From: Aliivibrio sp. S4MY1
GTDB taxonomy: Bacteria > Pseudomonadota > Gammaproteobacteria > Enterobacterales > Vibrionaceae
DNA length: 64,000 bases
Assembly (NCBI RefSeq): GCF_028765545.1
Contig: NZ_JARACP010000001.1
Location: 124,001-188,000 of the forward strand
Direction: 5' to 3'
The notes under the pieces are model-generated. The model was not told the DNA's origin. It worked only from the letters and a program-made list of their open reading frames with translations, and searched no databases. Positions 1-7,774 of the stretch are shown piece by piece (the stretch's first letter is position 1; each line of letters begins with the position of its first letter). Both the position numbers and the translations under genes were made by a program.

Positions 1-792
1 ACCATGGGGATTATTGTTGAGTCTTTAAAAATCCATGCGCTTACTCCTATCATGAAAGAGTTGTCAGTAATGTTTGGCACGCTGGCCACGAACATGAAAA
101 ACATAAAATGGAGAGATAAAGCGGTAGCAAAGTTGAGAGATACGGTAAAGGGCACTATCAATGCGTTTAAGTTTTTGGGTAACGTTATTCTGTTTGCATC
201 TGAAAACTTTAAAGGGATATTGGCGACACTCGCCATAGTAAAAATTGCATTGATTGGAATTAATGCCGTCATAATGGCAAACCCAATCGGGATGATGGTG
301 GCGGCAATTGGCGGTGCAGTAGTTGGTATAATTTATTTGTTAGATAAATTAGAACTTTTGGAACCGATATTTAATGTAGTTAGATCATGTATTGGCGGGG
401 TGCTAGATGGTATCAAGTCTCTATTTAATATGTTACCGGATTCTCTTATTCCAGATGGTTGGAAAACATCAGCGGATGCTGCAGGGGCTGAGGTTGATAA
501 AATCAAAGATAAGATGGCAAACCTGAAAGATAAAAATGCCAAGCTTGGGATCACAACCGATGAAACCGTGAATCAAACGACCACGAGTTCAGCAACGGCC
601 CAGCAGCAAAGTTTATCAGGCAATATTATTCCAATGTCAAAAGCGGCACCGTTAACAAATCAAACCGTAAGAAGTCAATCAGAAGTCAGTTTAACTATCA
701 AATCAGATAAGCCAGTAAGCGTGGATAAAGTAACAAGCGAAAAGGGCACGGATTTAAATTTGAATCTCGGCAATATGAGCATGAGTTATTAA
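1..792 (+). CDS. phage tail tape-measure protein, C-terminal part
   Basis: The frame is open at the left edge, so this is the C-terminal 260 or so residues of a longer protein. It has a basic amphipathic start, then two strongly hydrophobic segments (about residues 54-70 and 85-115 of the visible part, containing GMMVAAIGGAVVGIIYLL), a short helix ending in the motif LIPDGWK, a charged coiled-coil-like stretch, and a Ser/Thr/Gln-rich low-complexity tail. That layout is typical of the C-termini of tape-measure proteins, which set the length of a phage tail and reach the host membrane during DNA entry. It is followed not by further tail genes but by the acr-aca operon, which suggests a rearranged or defective prophage. 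The family call rests on composition and layout; the first visible ATG (position 4) need not be the start. Confidence 0.6.
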   Translation, partial: TMGIIVESLKIHALTPIMKELSVMFGTLATNMKNIKWRDKAVAKLRDTVKGTINAFKFLGNVILFASENFKGILATLAIVKIALIGINAVIMANPIGMMVAAIGGAVVGIIYLLDKLELLEPIFNVVRSCIGGVLDGIKSLFNMLPDSLIPDGWKTSADAAGAEVDKIKDKMANLKDKNAKLGITTDETVNQTTTSSATAQQQSLSGNIIPMSKAAPLTNQTVRSQSEVSLTIKSDKPVSVDKVTSEKGTDLNLNLGNMSMSY

Positions 793-855
793 TGTTTAAT
801 GGGTATTCGGATTTAAGAGTGTATCGGTTGAGTTAAAATAATTTCAAATTAACGC

Positions 856-912
856 TTGCAAATGGTCGCTATTGCGACCATAATATATTCAACGGTTCGG
901 AACTGGTTCGAA
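856..912 (+). promoter_or_regulatory. acr-aca2 promoter with Aca2-type operators
   Basis: A sigma-70-like promoter can be read as TTGCAA (856-861), 17 bases, CATAAT (879-884). The whole spacer is a perfect inverted repeat: ATGGTCGC (862-869), TATT, GCGACCAT (874-881). Just downstream, around the expected start of transcription, lie GTTC-G-GAAC (895-903) and two direct copies of GGTTCG (894-899 and 905-910). Aca2 proteins are known to repress their own acr-aca promoter through inverted repeats, so these are the expected operators. Binding itself is inference. Confidence 0.7.
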
Positions 913-936
913 TCAACTCAAGAAAGTGAGATATAT

Positions 937-1143
937 ATGAAAACTGCATACATCATCAAAGAAGTTCAAAACATCAATTCAGAACGTGAGGGCACTCAAA
1001 TCGAGACAAGTTCACTATCTCAAGCTAAACGTATTGCATCAAAAAATCAGCGTTTCCACGGTACTGTAATGCGTATTGAAGCAATTAATGGTTCGTGGTT
1101 AGCTTATAAAGAGGACGGCAAGCGCTGGGTTGATTGCCAGTAA
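937..1143 (+). CDS. acrIF9: anti-CRISPR protein, AcrIF9-like
   Basis: This encodes a 68-residue protein from ATG 937. A longer reading from TTG 856 would start inside the promoter -35 element and is rejected. From memory the sequence is nearly identical to AcrIF9 of Vibrio parahaemolyticus: the N-terminus MK.AYIIKEVQNINSER, the central SSLSQAKRIASK and the C-terminus GKRWVDCQ all match what I recall, and the length is the same. AcrIF9 binds the Cas7f backbone of the type I-F Csy surveillance complex and blocks pairing with target DNA. The gene lies 43 bp upstream of an aca2 homologue and at a prophage end, the classic setting of an acr. The identification is recall plus context; no search was run. 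Nothing in this window shows that the host carries a type I-F system. Confidence 0.82.
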   Translation: MKTAYIIKEVQNINSEREGTQIETSSLSQAKRIASKNQRFHGTVMRIEAINGSWLAYKEDGKRWVDCQ

Positions 1144-1150
1144 TTTTCTT

Positions 1151-1175
1151 GGGGCCAATAAGGCCCTTTTATTTT
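1151..1175 (+). terminator. terminator-like hairpin between acr and aca2
   Basis: GGGCC (1152-1156), loop AATAA, GGCCC (1162-1166), then TTTTATTTT. The stem is short but GC-only and is followed by a U-rich tract, so it looks like a leaky intrinsic terminator inside the operon. The aca2 ribosome binding site (GGAG, 1176-1179) begins immediately after the U tract. Confidence 0.5.
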
Positions 1176-1186
1176 GGAGTTTTATT

Positions 1187-1546
1187 ATGACAAATAACGA
1201 GCTAAAACAGCTTAGACGATTGTTGTTTCTTGAAGTGAGCGAGGCTGCTGCATTGATTGGAGAATGTGAACCTCGCACATGGCAACGATGGGAAAAGGGC
1301 GATAGAGCTATCCCTAATGATGTTTCTAGGGTAATCCAAATGCTCGCCCTTACTCGATTAGATCGATTGAAAGTAGAGTTTGATGAGGCCGATCCTAATT
1401 ATAGATACTTTGAATCTTTTGATGAATATAAAATCTCTGGCGGTACGGGGAATGAGTTGAAATGGCGCTTAGCTCAGTCAGTTGCAACTGCTTTGCTTTG
1501 CGAAATAGAAGCCGACAAGTGGCGCGAAGAGGAAACTATAGATTGA
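1187..1546 (+). CDS. aca2: anti-CRISPR-associated repressor, Aca2/YdiL-like HTH protein
   Basis: A 119-residue protein starting at ATG 1187, preceded by GGAG 8 bases upstream; the longer in-frame reading from 1130 overlaps the acr stop and is not needed. The N-terminus MTNNELKQLRRLLFLEVSEAA, the helix-turn-helix region (about residues 14-45, including RTWQRWEKG) and the C-terminal GNELKWRLAQSVA segment follow closely the pattern I remember for Aca2 of Pectobacterium phage ZF40 and the YdiL family. Aca2 dimers repress their own acr-aca promoter, and the ZF40 protein has also been reported to bind its mRNA. Here it is the second gene of a two-gene operon behind an inverted-repeat promoter. Aca2 is the aca gene originally linked to AcrIF9, which supports both calls. 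The operator contacts are inferred. Confidence 0.85.
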   Translation: MTNNELKQLRRLLFLEVSEAAALIGECEPRTWQRWEKGDRAIPNDVSRVIQMLALTRLDRLKVEFDEADPNYRYFESFDEYKISGGTGNELKWRLAQSVATALLCEIEADKWREEETID

Positions 1547-1552
1547 TAATCG

Positions 1553-1582
1553 AGGCATTAGGTTAGCTAATGCCTATTTTTG
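1553..1582 (+). terminator. intrinsic terminator of acr-aca2
   Basis: AGGCATTA (1553-1560) pairs with TAATGCCT (1568-1575) across a 7-base loop and is followed by ATTTTT. It lies 7 bp after the aca2 stop codon. Confidence 0.8.
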
Positions 1583-1642
1583 TTAATGCACACTCTTTGT
1601 GAATACCAATAAAACAGCCGCCATTTAACCGCCATTAAAACG

Positions 1643-1676
1643 AAAAACCCCTGTAACCTATTGATTACAGGGGTTT
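1643..1676 (-). terminator. intrinsic terminator of ssrA
   Basis: ACCCCTGTAA (1647-1656) pairs with TTACAGGGGT (1665-1674). Read on the minus strand the hairpin is followed by five T, directly behind the tmRNA 3' end. Confidence 0.8.
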
Positions 1677-1720
1677 AAATTGGTGGAGCTGGGGGGATTT
1701 GAACCCCCGTCCGAAAACCG
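1643..1720. other. probable phage attachment region at the ssrA 3' end
   Basis: The 3' half of the tmRNA acceptor/T arm (from 1681) and its terminator separate the phage-type genes on the left from the chromosomal ssrA-smpB genes on the right. The 3' end of ssrA is a well-known integration target for tyrosine-recombinase elements. The other att copy and an integrase are not in the window, so the exact core cannot be set. Confidence 0.35.
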
Positions 1721-2047
1721 TTCACCGTTGGCGCTACATGTTTAGTCGATCTTTAATTTCACCGTAAAACTGCGAACCGACACGCTATCTTATGGCTAAC
1801 CTGAATTATAATTCGAACTTCATCTCTCAGGTGGGAGAATCCATTCTAGTTCGTTTGGGTTTGATCCCCTGTTATTCCCCGTCTTACAAACGGAAGCTAG
1901 GGCAGGAGAGCTCTAAGCAGGTTATTAAGCTGCTAGTGCGTAGTTTTCGTCGTTTGCGACTATTTTTTTGCGGCTTTTTACGTGGCCAACCGCCCCACGA
2001 CATGCTCCTCGGGTTTCAAAATTCCCGTCGAATCCTGAATCAGCCCC
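1681..2047 (-). ncRNA. ssrA: transfer-messenger RNA (tmRNA)
   Basis: On the minus strand the RNA starts GGGGCTGATTCAGGATTCGA (5' end 2047) and ends in GGTTCAAATCCCCCCAGCTCCACCA style with CCA encoded (3' end 1681), about 367 nt. The tag reading frame runs from 1957 down to the TAA at 1925-1927 and encodes ANDENYALAA, the proteolysis tag typical of gamma-proteobacteria. tmRNA, charged with alanine and bound to SmpB, rescues ribosomes stalled on broken mRNA. Its partner smpB lies immediately upstream on the same strand. An in-frame ORF on the plus strand (1792-2064) is a chance reading through this RNA. Confidence 0.97.
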
Positions 2048-2064
2048 AAAGTTTTGTTACCTGA

Positions 2065-2104
2065 TGATACTAACAGAAAAACAGCGTCTGTCTAGTTAGT
2101 ATCA
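2065..2104 (-). promoter_or_regulatory. smpB-ssrA spacer: hairpin overlapping a candidate ssrA promoter
   Basis: Arms TGATACTAAC (2065-2074) and GTTAGTATCA (2095-2104) form a perfect 10-bp stem with a 20-base loop. On the minus strand the same segment reads TAGACA (2094-2089), 16 bases, TAGTAT (2072-2067), a plausible promoter about 20 bases upstream of the mature tmRNA 5' end. It could also end smpB transcription. Confidence 0.4.
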
Positions 2105-2120
2105 GTCTAACTGGTTGAAA

Positions 2121-2606
2121 TTAACGCAAACTACTCTTCATAATTCGTGCTTTATCTCGATTCCAGTCTTTTTCTTTTGAATCTGTACGTTTATCGTGCA
2201 GTTTTTTACCTTTAGCTACGCCAACTTTGATTTTCGCCCAAGAGCGAACCCAGTACATTGTTGTTGCTACTAACGTCATACCTTCACGGTTTACACGACC
2301 AATAAGGTTATCGATTTCTTTGCGGCTCATTAGTAATTTACGAATACGAGTAGGATTCGCTACAACATGAGTTGATGCCGCTTGTAGTGGAGTGATGTTC
2401 ATACCACTAATAAAAATTTCACCATCACGGACATAAACGTAACTTTCCGCGATATTTACTTTACCAGAACGAAGAGATTTAACTTCCCAGCCTTGGAGTT
2501 CGATTCCAGCTTCGATTTCATCATCAATGAAATATTCGTGGCGAGCTTGCTTGTTCATAGCAATGGTATTACTGCCCGCTTTATCTTTAGATTTTTTCTT
2601 TGCCAT
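2121..2606 (-). CDS. smpB: SsrA-binding protein
   Basis: A 161-residue protein taken from the ATG at 2606 (MAKKKSKDK); a start three codons upstream is possible. SmpB is an OB-fold RNA-binding protein that carries tmRNA to stalled ribosomes. Visible family signatures are the N-terminal [10 protein letters not shown], the core [18 protein letters not shown], and the lysine-rich C-terminal tail [20 protein letters not shown], which inserts into the empty mRNA channel. Length is normal (E. coli 160). The gene sits 73 bp upstream of ssrA on the same strand, so partner RNA and protein are coded together, and is divergent from ratA. Confidence 0.97.
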   Translation of the reverse strand: MAKKKSKDKAGSNTIAMNKQARHEYFIDDEIEAGIELQGWEVKSLRSGKVNIAESYVYVRDGEIFISGMNITPLQAASTHVVANPTRIRKLLMSRKEIDNLIGRVNREGMTLVATTMYWVRSWAKIKVGVAKGKKLHDKRTDSKEKDWNRDKARIMKSSLR

Positions 2607-2707
2607 AATGCCCACATTATACGTTATTAGTTGAGAGTTGGGGAAGTAGTTTGGCTCTTAACATCAAGATGGTATGATGCTTACCTCTATAATGTAAAGG
2701 ATAATTT

Positions 2708-3145
2708 ATGCCACAGGTTAGCCGATCTGCATTAGTGCCGTTTAGCGCAAAGCAGATGTACGATTTAGTCAACGATGTTGCGTCATACCCTCAATTTTTA
2801 CCAGGATGCTCAGGATCTAAAATCATAGAACAATCAGAGCATGCGATGGTGGCTTCTGTTGATGTCGCTAAAGCTGGGATAAAGAAAACATTTACGACAA
2901 AGAATACCTTGGTTGACTCAGAAGTGATCGGCATGAGCTTAGTAGATGGTCCTTTTAAGTCATTGACTGGCGGTTGGCACTTTATGGCGTTAGATGAAAC
3001 GGCATGTAAAGTTGAATTGAAATTAGATTTTGAGTTCTCAAATGCGTTAGTTGCAGTGGCGTTTGGTAAAGTATTTCAAGAGCTAACGAATAATATGGTG
3101 AATTCATTTACTCAAAGAGCGAAGCAGGTTTATGTCAGTAATTAA
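2708..3145 (+). CDS. ratA: ribosome association toxin RatA, START-like
   Basis: A 145-residue protein of the START/polyketide cyclase (coenzyme Q-binding Coq10-like) fold. The opening MPQVSRSALVPFSAKQMYDLVNDVASYPQFLPGC is characteristic, with the conserved VASYPQFLPGC turn and the FKSLTGGWHF strand. In E. coli the orthologue was described as an inhibitor of 70S assembly (RatA/PasT); eukaryotic relatives bind ubiquinone, so a quinone-related role is also discussed. It overlaps ratB by 14 bp, indicating translational coupling. The divergent neighbour is smpB, the usual arrangement in gamma-proteobacteria. Confidence 0.9.
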   Translation: MPQVSRSALVPFSAKQMYDLVNDVASYPQFLPGCSGSKIIEQSEHAMVASVDVAKAGIKKTFTTKNTLVDSEVIGMSLVDGPFKSLTGGWHFMALDETACKVELKLDFEFSNALVAVAFGKVFQELTNNMVNSFTQRAKQVYVSN

Positions 3146-3443
3146 TGAGATGATCCACGTTGAAGTGGTTTACGCACTACCAACGGAGCAAGTGGTTTTT
3201 AAGCTTGCTGTAAAAGCAGAACAAACCGTAGAAGAGATCATTAGGCAATCTGGTGTATTAGAGCGTTATTCTGAGATCGATTTAAAAGTGAATAAAGTGG
3301 GTGTCTTTAGTCGTAATGTAAAATTGGACGCAACGATTAGAGATAAAGATCGCATTGAAATTTATCGTCCATTATTGGCTGATCCAAAAGAAATTCGTCG
3401 AAAAAGAGCGGAACAAGCAAAGAAAGCGGCGGCGAAAAAATAG
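3132..3443 (+). CDS. ratB: RnfH/RatB family ubiquitin-like protein
   Basis: A 103-residue beta-grasp protein of the RnfH family. The pattern IHVEVVYALPTEQVVFKLAV...TVEEIIRQSG...VGVFSRNVKLDATIRDKDRIEIYRPL is diagnostic; the C-terminus is a lysine/alanine-rich tail (RRKRAEQAKKAAAKK). In E. coli it is the second gene of ratAB (pasTI), where it has been proposed as antitoxin, though its biochemical role is unsettled. The start lies inside the 3' end of ratA (14-bp overlap). A bidirectional terminator follows. Confidence 0.88.
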   Translation: MSVINEMIHVEVVYALPTEQVVFKLAVKAEQTVEEIIRQSGVLERYSEIDLKVNKVGVFSRNVKLDATIRDKDRIEIYRPLLADPKEIRRKRAEQAKKAAAKK

Positions 3444-3466
3444 TTTATTGACCCAATATAGATAAC

Positions 3467-3503
3467 AAAAAACCGGAGATCGTTAAACGATGTCCGGTTT
3501 TTT
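3467..3503. terminator. bidirectional terminator between ratB and bamE
   Basis: AAAACCGGA and TCCGGTTTT arms enclose a smaller ATCGT/ACGAT stem; A and T runs flank both sides, so it can serve the two convergent genes. Confidence 0.8.
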
Positions 3504-3524
3504 TGTTTTTAACGTCTTAAAAAA

Positions 3525-3881
3525 TTAGATTTTCTCGAAGAAGCTATCGCTCATAGGGAAATCACCGTCGATATTTGTCAGGTTTCCGTTATCGTCAAAA
3601 TAAGCGATCATGTTTTTTTGAATCGCGTTTTCATGGCCATGAGTGAAGTGATAAATGTAATACCATGTGTTTGGGTAGCCTGATTCGACAAGCATTGGCG
3701 AGCCCATAACAAACTGCACTTGTTGTTTTGTCATTCCAAATCGCAGTTTGTCGACGGCTTCCTGCTCGACGTAATTACCTTGGGCAATATCGATTCGATA
3801 TACCAATGGTTCTAATAGCGAGCAACCACCCAGAAGCCCAACAGCAAGGGGTAGAGCAATGATCCATTTTTTGAATTGCAT
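3525..3881 (-). CDS. bamE: outer membrane assembly lipoprotein BamE
   Basis: A 118-residue lipoprotein with a signal peptide ending in the lipobox LLGGC (Cys20). BamE is a small helper lipoprotein of the BAM complex that inserts beta-barrels into the outer membrane. Family marks are [29 protein letters not shown], then the VMGSPML turn and the WYYIYHF strand. The core subunit gene bamA lies at 56674 in this window. The gene is convergent with ratB, and recN lies upstream on the same strand, the common gamma-proteobacterial order. Also known as smpA. Confidence 0.95.
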   Translation of the reverse strand: MQFKKWIIALPLAVGLLGGCSLLEPLVYRIDIAQGNYVEQEAVDKLRFGMTKQQVQFVMGSPMLVESGYPNTWYYIYHFTHGHENAIQKNMIAYFDDNGNLTNIDGDFPMSDSFFEKI

Positions 3882-4036
3882 AGTTCGTACAGCTTAGCCT
3901 TTAAAATAATTAAATAGATGATAAACAAGCTAGCCTAAGAAGTAAAAAGGTTAAGCGTGTTCTGAGTGTGTTTTGACCCTAAACTTTGAATCTAGTTGCA
4001 TTGAACGTATGAATTTTATCAGTTAGCACTAATGAA

Positions 4037-4073
4037 AAAGCCAATATCAAATCATGATATTGGCTTTATTTTT
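4037..4073 (-). terminator. terminator behind recN
   Basis: AAGCCAATATCA (4038-4049) pairs with TGATATTGGCTT (4055-4066) across a 5-base loop. Read on the minus strand it is followed by five T; the plus side is also T-rich. Confidence 0.75.
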
Positions 4074-4110
4074 GTGAACAAGGATGATCCGTCATGTTCT
4101 GCGATTAGTA

Positions 4111-5778
4111 TTACGCGGCACTTAGCAGATCTTTCGCATTGGCTAAGGTATGAGAGGTAATTCTGGTTCCACCTAGTAGCCTTGCTAATTCTTTAATACG
4201 TTCTTCTGTGCTTAATGCTCGCATTTGAGTTTCCGTTTTACCTGAGTTGGTGTGCTTAGCAACAAACAGTTGATTGTGACCACAACCTGCAACTTGAGGT
4301 AAATGGGTAACACATAATACTTGGGTAGATTCACCTAAAGTACGTAGCATTTTCCCAACAACTGCTGCGGTTGGTCCGCTAATACCCACATCAACTTCAT
4401 CGAAAATAAGACTTGGGGTATCCACTTTTTGAGCCGTGATCACTTGAATAGCTAATGAAATACGTGATAACTCACCACCAGAGGCTACTTTGGCAATAGG
4501 GTGTAATGGCTGCCCTGGGTTGGTTGAAACTTTAAAGCATAAGGTATCAATCCCAAGCGGTGAGATTTTACTTACAGCATCACTTTCAATTTGAATATCA
4601 AATACTGCTTTTTCCATGCTTAATGTTTGCATGCTTTCGGTAATTTTATTATTCAATTCTTTAGCATAACGCTGACGGCTTTTTGTTAGTTTATGCGCGG
4701 CTTCTAAGAAGTGTTGCTTCAGTTCTTCTACTTCTTGTTCGCGTTGTTCGCGTTTCTCATCAGAGCAATCAAGGCGATCATATTCAGCCAAAAGCTGTTG
4801 ATGGTGTTCATATAATTCTTCAGCAAGTACGTGGTGTTTTTTAGCCATAGACATTACTCGGCTAAAACGCTCTTCTACAAAAGAGATTTGCTCGGGATCA
4901 ACATCAATATTATCTAAATAGTTTTTGATCTCATGGTTGGCTTCTTCAACTTGGATCATTGCCTCATTAAGCATCTCTGATAATGGAGCAAGTTTAGGAT
5001 CAAGTTGGCCTAATTGTTGGATATAATTATTTGCATATTGCAGTAACTGAAGCGCATTAACTTCATCGCTTTCGTATAGAACTGAAACTGCTTGCTGACA
5101 ACAGTCAACCAATTCGCCAGAGTTAGAGAGTCGTGTATGATCTTCTTCGAGCTGGACGAATTCTTCTTCGCCTAATGCCAGTTCGTTTAGCTCTTTGATT
5201 TGGTATTCGATCAGTTGTTTTTGCGCTTCGTTTTGCTGACTGTGCTTGATCATTTGCTTTAATGCGTTGTCAGCTTGACGCCATGCTTGATAACGGCTGC
5301 GCGTTTTGTTTAATAGAGAGACGTGACCTGCATACTGATCCAACATATTTAATTGGTATTCAGGTTTCATTAGTTCGTGATGAGCGTGTTGACCATGAAT
5401 GTTGATCAATAAATGGCCCAATGTTTTTAACTGTGTAGCAGGAACAGGGCTACCATTGATAAAGCCACGAGAGCGACCTTCTTTAGTGATGACACGGCGT
5501 AAAATACATTCATTACCGTCATAAAGTTCATTATCTTCTAACCATCGCTTAGCGTTAAGGTTGTTCTCTAATGTGAAAAGGACGGTAATCTCTGCCTTTT
5601 CTTCTCCTTGACGAACCATTGACGCTTCAGCGCGATCGCCTAAGCATAATCCAAGGGCGTCAATAGCAATAGATTTACCTGCACCAGTCTCACCTGTAAT
5701 AGTGGTCATGCCCTTGGTTAAATCCAATTCTAACGATTTTACGATTGCGAAATGAGTAATTTTAATATGTGCCAACAT
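4111..5778 (-). CDS. recN: DNA repair protein RecN, SMC-like ATPase
   Basis: A 555-residue protein starting at ATG 5778 ([13 protein letters not shown]). A longer reading from 5814 would begin inside a LexA box and is rejected. RecN is an SMC-like ATPase loaded at double-strand breaks during recombination repair. Visible parts are the Walker A GETGAGKS at about residues 29-36, a long central coiled coil rich in E, Q and K, the ABC signature SGGELSR near residue 433 and the Walker [13 protein letters not shown] near 457. Length matches the family. Two adjacent LexA boxes lie 36-73 bp upstream of the start, so it is expected to be a strongly SOS-induced gene, as in E. coli. Confidence 0.97.
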   Translation of the reverse strand: MLAHIKITHFAIVKSLELDLTKGMTTITGETGAGKSIAIDALGLCLGDRAEASMVRQGEEKAEITVLFTLENNLNAKRWLEDNELYDGNECILRRVITKEGRSRGFINGSPVPATQLKTLGHLLINIHGQHAHHELMKPEYQLNMLDQYAGHVSLLNKTRSRYQAWRQADNALKQMIKHSQQNEAQKQLIEYQIKELNELALGEEEFVQLEEDHTRLSNSGELVDCCQQAVSVLYESDEVNALQLLQYANNYIQQLGQLDPKLAPLSEMLNEAMIQVEEANHEIKNYLDNIDVDPEQISFVEERFSRVMSMAKKHHVLAEELYEHHQQLLAEYDRLDCSDEKREQREQEVEELKQHFLEAAHKLTKSRQRYAKELNNKITESMQTLSMEKAVFDIQIESDAVSKISPLGIDTLCFKVSTNPGQPLHPIAKVASGGELSRISLAIQVITAQKVDTPSLIFDEVDVGISGPTAAVVGKMLRTLGESTQVLCVTHLPQVAGCGHNQLFVAKHTNSGKTETQMRALSTEERIKELARLLGGTRITSHTLANAKDLLSAA

Positions 5779-5812
5779 AAGCCATTCTCTGCGAAATTCA
5801 AACACTAAAAAC

Positions 5813-5852
5813 ACTGTATAAAGAAACAGTATATACTGTTTCTTTATACAGT
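5813..5852. promoter_or_regulatory. double LexA (SOS) box forming a 40-bp perfect palindrome
   Basis: Two CTG-N10-CAG boxes, CTG 5814-5816/CAG 5827-5829 and CTG 5836-5838/CAG 5849-5851, lie as mirror images. Their 22-bp centre-to-centre spacing is about two helical turns, and 5813-5852 as a whole is its own reverse complement. Confidence 0.9.
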
Positions 5853-5904
5853 AAAGTGAATTTAAACTTTTTGTGAGTGGCTTATCTTTTATTAGTCGAT
5901 AACA

Positions 5905-6789
5905 CTAGAACAGTTTACTAGACCAACCTAGTTTATTTCTAAGTACATGATAGTAGCTATAATCTTTCGGATGAATGAGTTTTAGCTTATTTGGACTTTG
6001 ATAAATATGGACCTCGTCTCCTGGACTTACAGGTAGAGATACCTGCCCATCACAGCTGACTTCAAGTGCACTGCGATTCTCAGGGGAGATGAAAAGTTTA
6101 ATATGACGTCTTCCTTCAACCACCAGTGGGCGGCTTGAAAGTGTATGTGGGAACATAGGGACAATAGAGATAGCGTTTAAGTTTGGTGACAGAATTGGAC
6201 CGCCACCAGAGAGTGAATAAGCGGTTGACCCTGTTGGTGTCGAAATAATTAGACCATCTGAACGCTGAGAGAAAGCAAAGCTATCATCAATATAGACTTC
6301 AAATTCGATCATATGTGCGACTTGACCTGGGTGAAGTACCACCTCATTAAAGGCGGAATTGTGACTCTTTATTTGGCCATGACGATGTACTTCCGCTTCG
6401 AGTAAGAAACGTTCTTCTTTAACGAATTCACCATTGAGAACTGCGGTTAATGGCTCTTCAAAATTATCAGGATCTAGATCGGTTAAGAAACCAAGGTTCC
6501 CACGATTTACACCAATGACAGATATGTCGAAACGAGATAACACTCGAGCAGCCCCAAGCATATTACCGTCACCACCAACAACAATAGCGAGATCCGCTTT
6601 TTCTCCTAAAACCAATAAATGTTTGAAGCATTCATCAGGAATATCGGGCAAAGCTTCACGTAGGCGATCATCTAATAATACTGAGTAATTTAGCTTAGTT
6701 AGCCAAGTATAGAGTGCTAAATGGGTTTTTATTGCACTTGGATCTCTTGGCTTACCAATAATGGCGATAACGTTAAAATGTGTTTTCAT
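5905..6789 (-). CDS. nadK: NAD kinase
   Basis: A 294-residue enzyme from ATG 6789 ([14 protein letters not shown]); an alternative start three codons upstream has a poorer ribosome binding site. It phosphorylates NAD+ to NADP+ with ATP. Signatures are GGDGNML (about residues 72-78), the [10 protein letters not shown] segment, the FNEVVLH metal/NAD-binding motif, and [16 protein letters not shown]. Length is normal (E. coli 292). It lies upstream of recN on the same strand and is divergent from grpE, the standard order grpE<->nadK-recN. Confidence 0.96.
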   Translation of the reverse strand: MKTHFNVIAIIGKPRDPSAIKTHLALYTWLTKLNYSVLLDDRLREALPDIPDECFKHLLVLGEKADLAIVVGGDGNMLGAARVLSRFDISVIGVNRGNLGFLTDLDPDNFEEPLTAVLNGEFVKEERFLLEAEVHRHGQIKSHNSAFNEVVLHPGQVAHMIEFEVYIDDSFAFSQRSDGLIISTPTGSTAYSLSGGGPILSPNLNAISIVPMFPHTLSSRPLVVEGRRHIKLFISPENRSALEVSCDGQVSLPVSPGDEVHIYQSPNKLKLIHPKDYSYYHVLRNKLGWSSKLF

Positions 6790-6842
6790 ATCTATCATCC
6801 ATCATGAAATGGGGAACAAATGTTACAATTCGTACTATTATG

Positions 6843-6868
6843 CTTGAATCGCTTTATTTAGTCCCCAT
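6843..6868 (+). promoter_or_regulatory. sigma-32-type promoter of grpE
   Basis: CTTGAA (6843-6848), 14 bases, CCCCAT (6863-6868): an almost exact match to the heat-shock sigma factor consensus, about 95 bp upstream of the grpE start. Confidence 0.85.
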
Positions 6869-6965
6869 AATAATGACAAAGTTTTAATTTGCGTATAGAG
6901 CGACGCCTTGGTTTGTATTAAGATCGCTTTATATAGCTAGTCATCAGCATTCTGGAGAAGCAGTA

Positions 6966-7550
6966 ATGAGTAACGAAGAAAATAAAGTAAATGAAGAAGC
7001 AGTAGTGGAAGAGCATGTTGAAGCAGTAGGCTCAGAAGCCGATGTTGAGTGGAATGAAACGGCTGAAGAAAGCCAAGAAGCAAAAATTGCTGAATTAGAA
7101 GCAGCATTACTTGCTAGCCAAGCGCAGCTTAAAGAGCAGCAAGATGCAGTATTACGAGCTAAAGCAGAAGAGCAAAATGTACGTCGTCGTGCAGAAGGCG
7201 ATATTGATAAGGCGCGTAAATTTGCTTTGAAAAAATTTGCTGGTGAATTGCTTCCTGTTATTGATAACTTAGAGCGTGCATTAGAAAGCGGTGATAAAGA
7301 AAGTGAAGCGGCTAAAGCACTGCTTGAGGGTGTGGAGCTAACTCTACAAACATTTATCTCTACCATTGAAAAATTTGGTCTAACGGTAATTAATCCTGTA
7401 GGTGAAGCGTTTAACCCAGAGCTTCATCAAGCGATAGGTATGCAAGCAAGCCCAGATCACGAATCAAACACTGTTATGATCGTGATGCAAAAAGGCTACA
7501 CATTAAATGAACAAGTATTACGTCCAGCGATGGTAATGGTTGCTCAATAA
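6966..7550 (+). CDS. grpE: nucleotide exchange factor GrpE
   Basis: A 194-residue co-chaperone that releases ADP from DnaK. The N-terminal third is acidic and low-complexity ([19 protein letters not shown]), followed by a long coiled coil ([27 protein letters not shown]), then the conserved [38 protein letters not shown] and the C-terminal beta-wing with [11 protein letters not shown]. Length equals E. coli GrpE within a few residues. It has its own heat-shock promoter and terminator, and dnaK follows 224 bp downstream. Confidence 0.97.
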   Translation: MSNEENKVNEEAVVEEHVEAVGSEADVEWNETAEESQEAKIAELEAALLASQAQLKEQQDAVLRAKAEEQNVRRRAEGDIDKARKFALKKFAGELLPVIDNLERALESGDKESEAAKALLEGVELTLQTFISTIEKFGLTVINPVGEAFNPELHQAIGMQASPDHESNTVMIVMQKGYTLNEQVLRPAMVMVAQ

Positions 7551-7588
7551 TTGCAGTTGTATTAAACAATCTAGCGATTAAATTATAG

Positions 7589-7616
7589 GCGGTGTCAGTG
7601 ATGATGCCGCTTTTTT
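7589..7616 (+). terminator. terminator of grpE
   Basis: GCGGTGTCA (7589-7597) pairs (two G-U pairs) with TGATGCCGC (7602-7610) across GTGA, followed by six T. Confidence 0.75.
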
Positions 7617-7656
7617 ATTGTTTTGGAAAAAAAATACAGTTTTTTTTATTGTTTCC

Positions 7657-7684
7657 CTTGAATTGTGATTTAGCGCCCTTATTT
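7657..7684 (+). promoter_or_regulatory. sigma-32-type promoter of dnaK
   Basis: CTTGAA (7657-7662), 13 bases, CCCTTATTT (7676-7684). It resembles the heat-shock consensus and lies about 90 bp before the dnaK start. Confidence 0.75.
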
Positions 7685-7774
7685 ATTACTCATAGAATGA
7701 ATTATGGGATTCAGTCCCAACCTTTACTCAAGTTGTTTTGGGTGAGTTTAAATAGATAAATTGGAGATAACCTG

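Noticed and set aside
856-936. N-terminal extension of the anti-CRISPR ORF from TTG 856
   Set aside because: The TTG is part of the promoter -35 element and the operator lies inside the extension; ATG 937 gives the expected 68-aa protein.
1792-2064. 90-aa open reading frame on the plus strand
   Set aside because: It runs antisense through the tmRNA gene, whose sequence explains every base.
6944-7366. 140-aa serine-rich ORF on the minus strand
   Set aside because: It is a shadow of the acidic grpE frame; composition is low-complexity and no ribosome binding site or family was seen.
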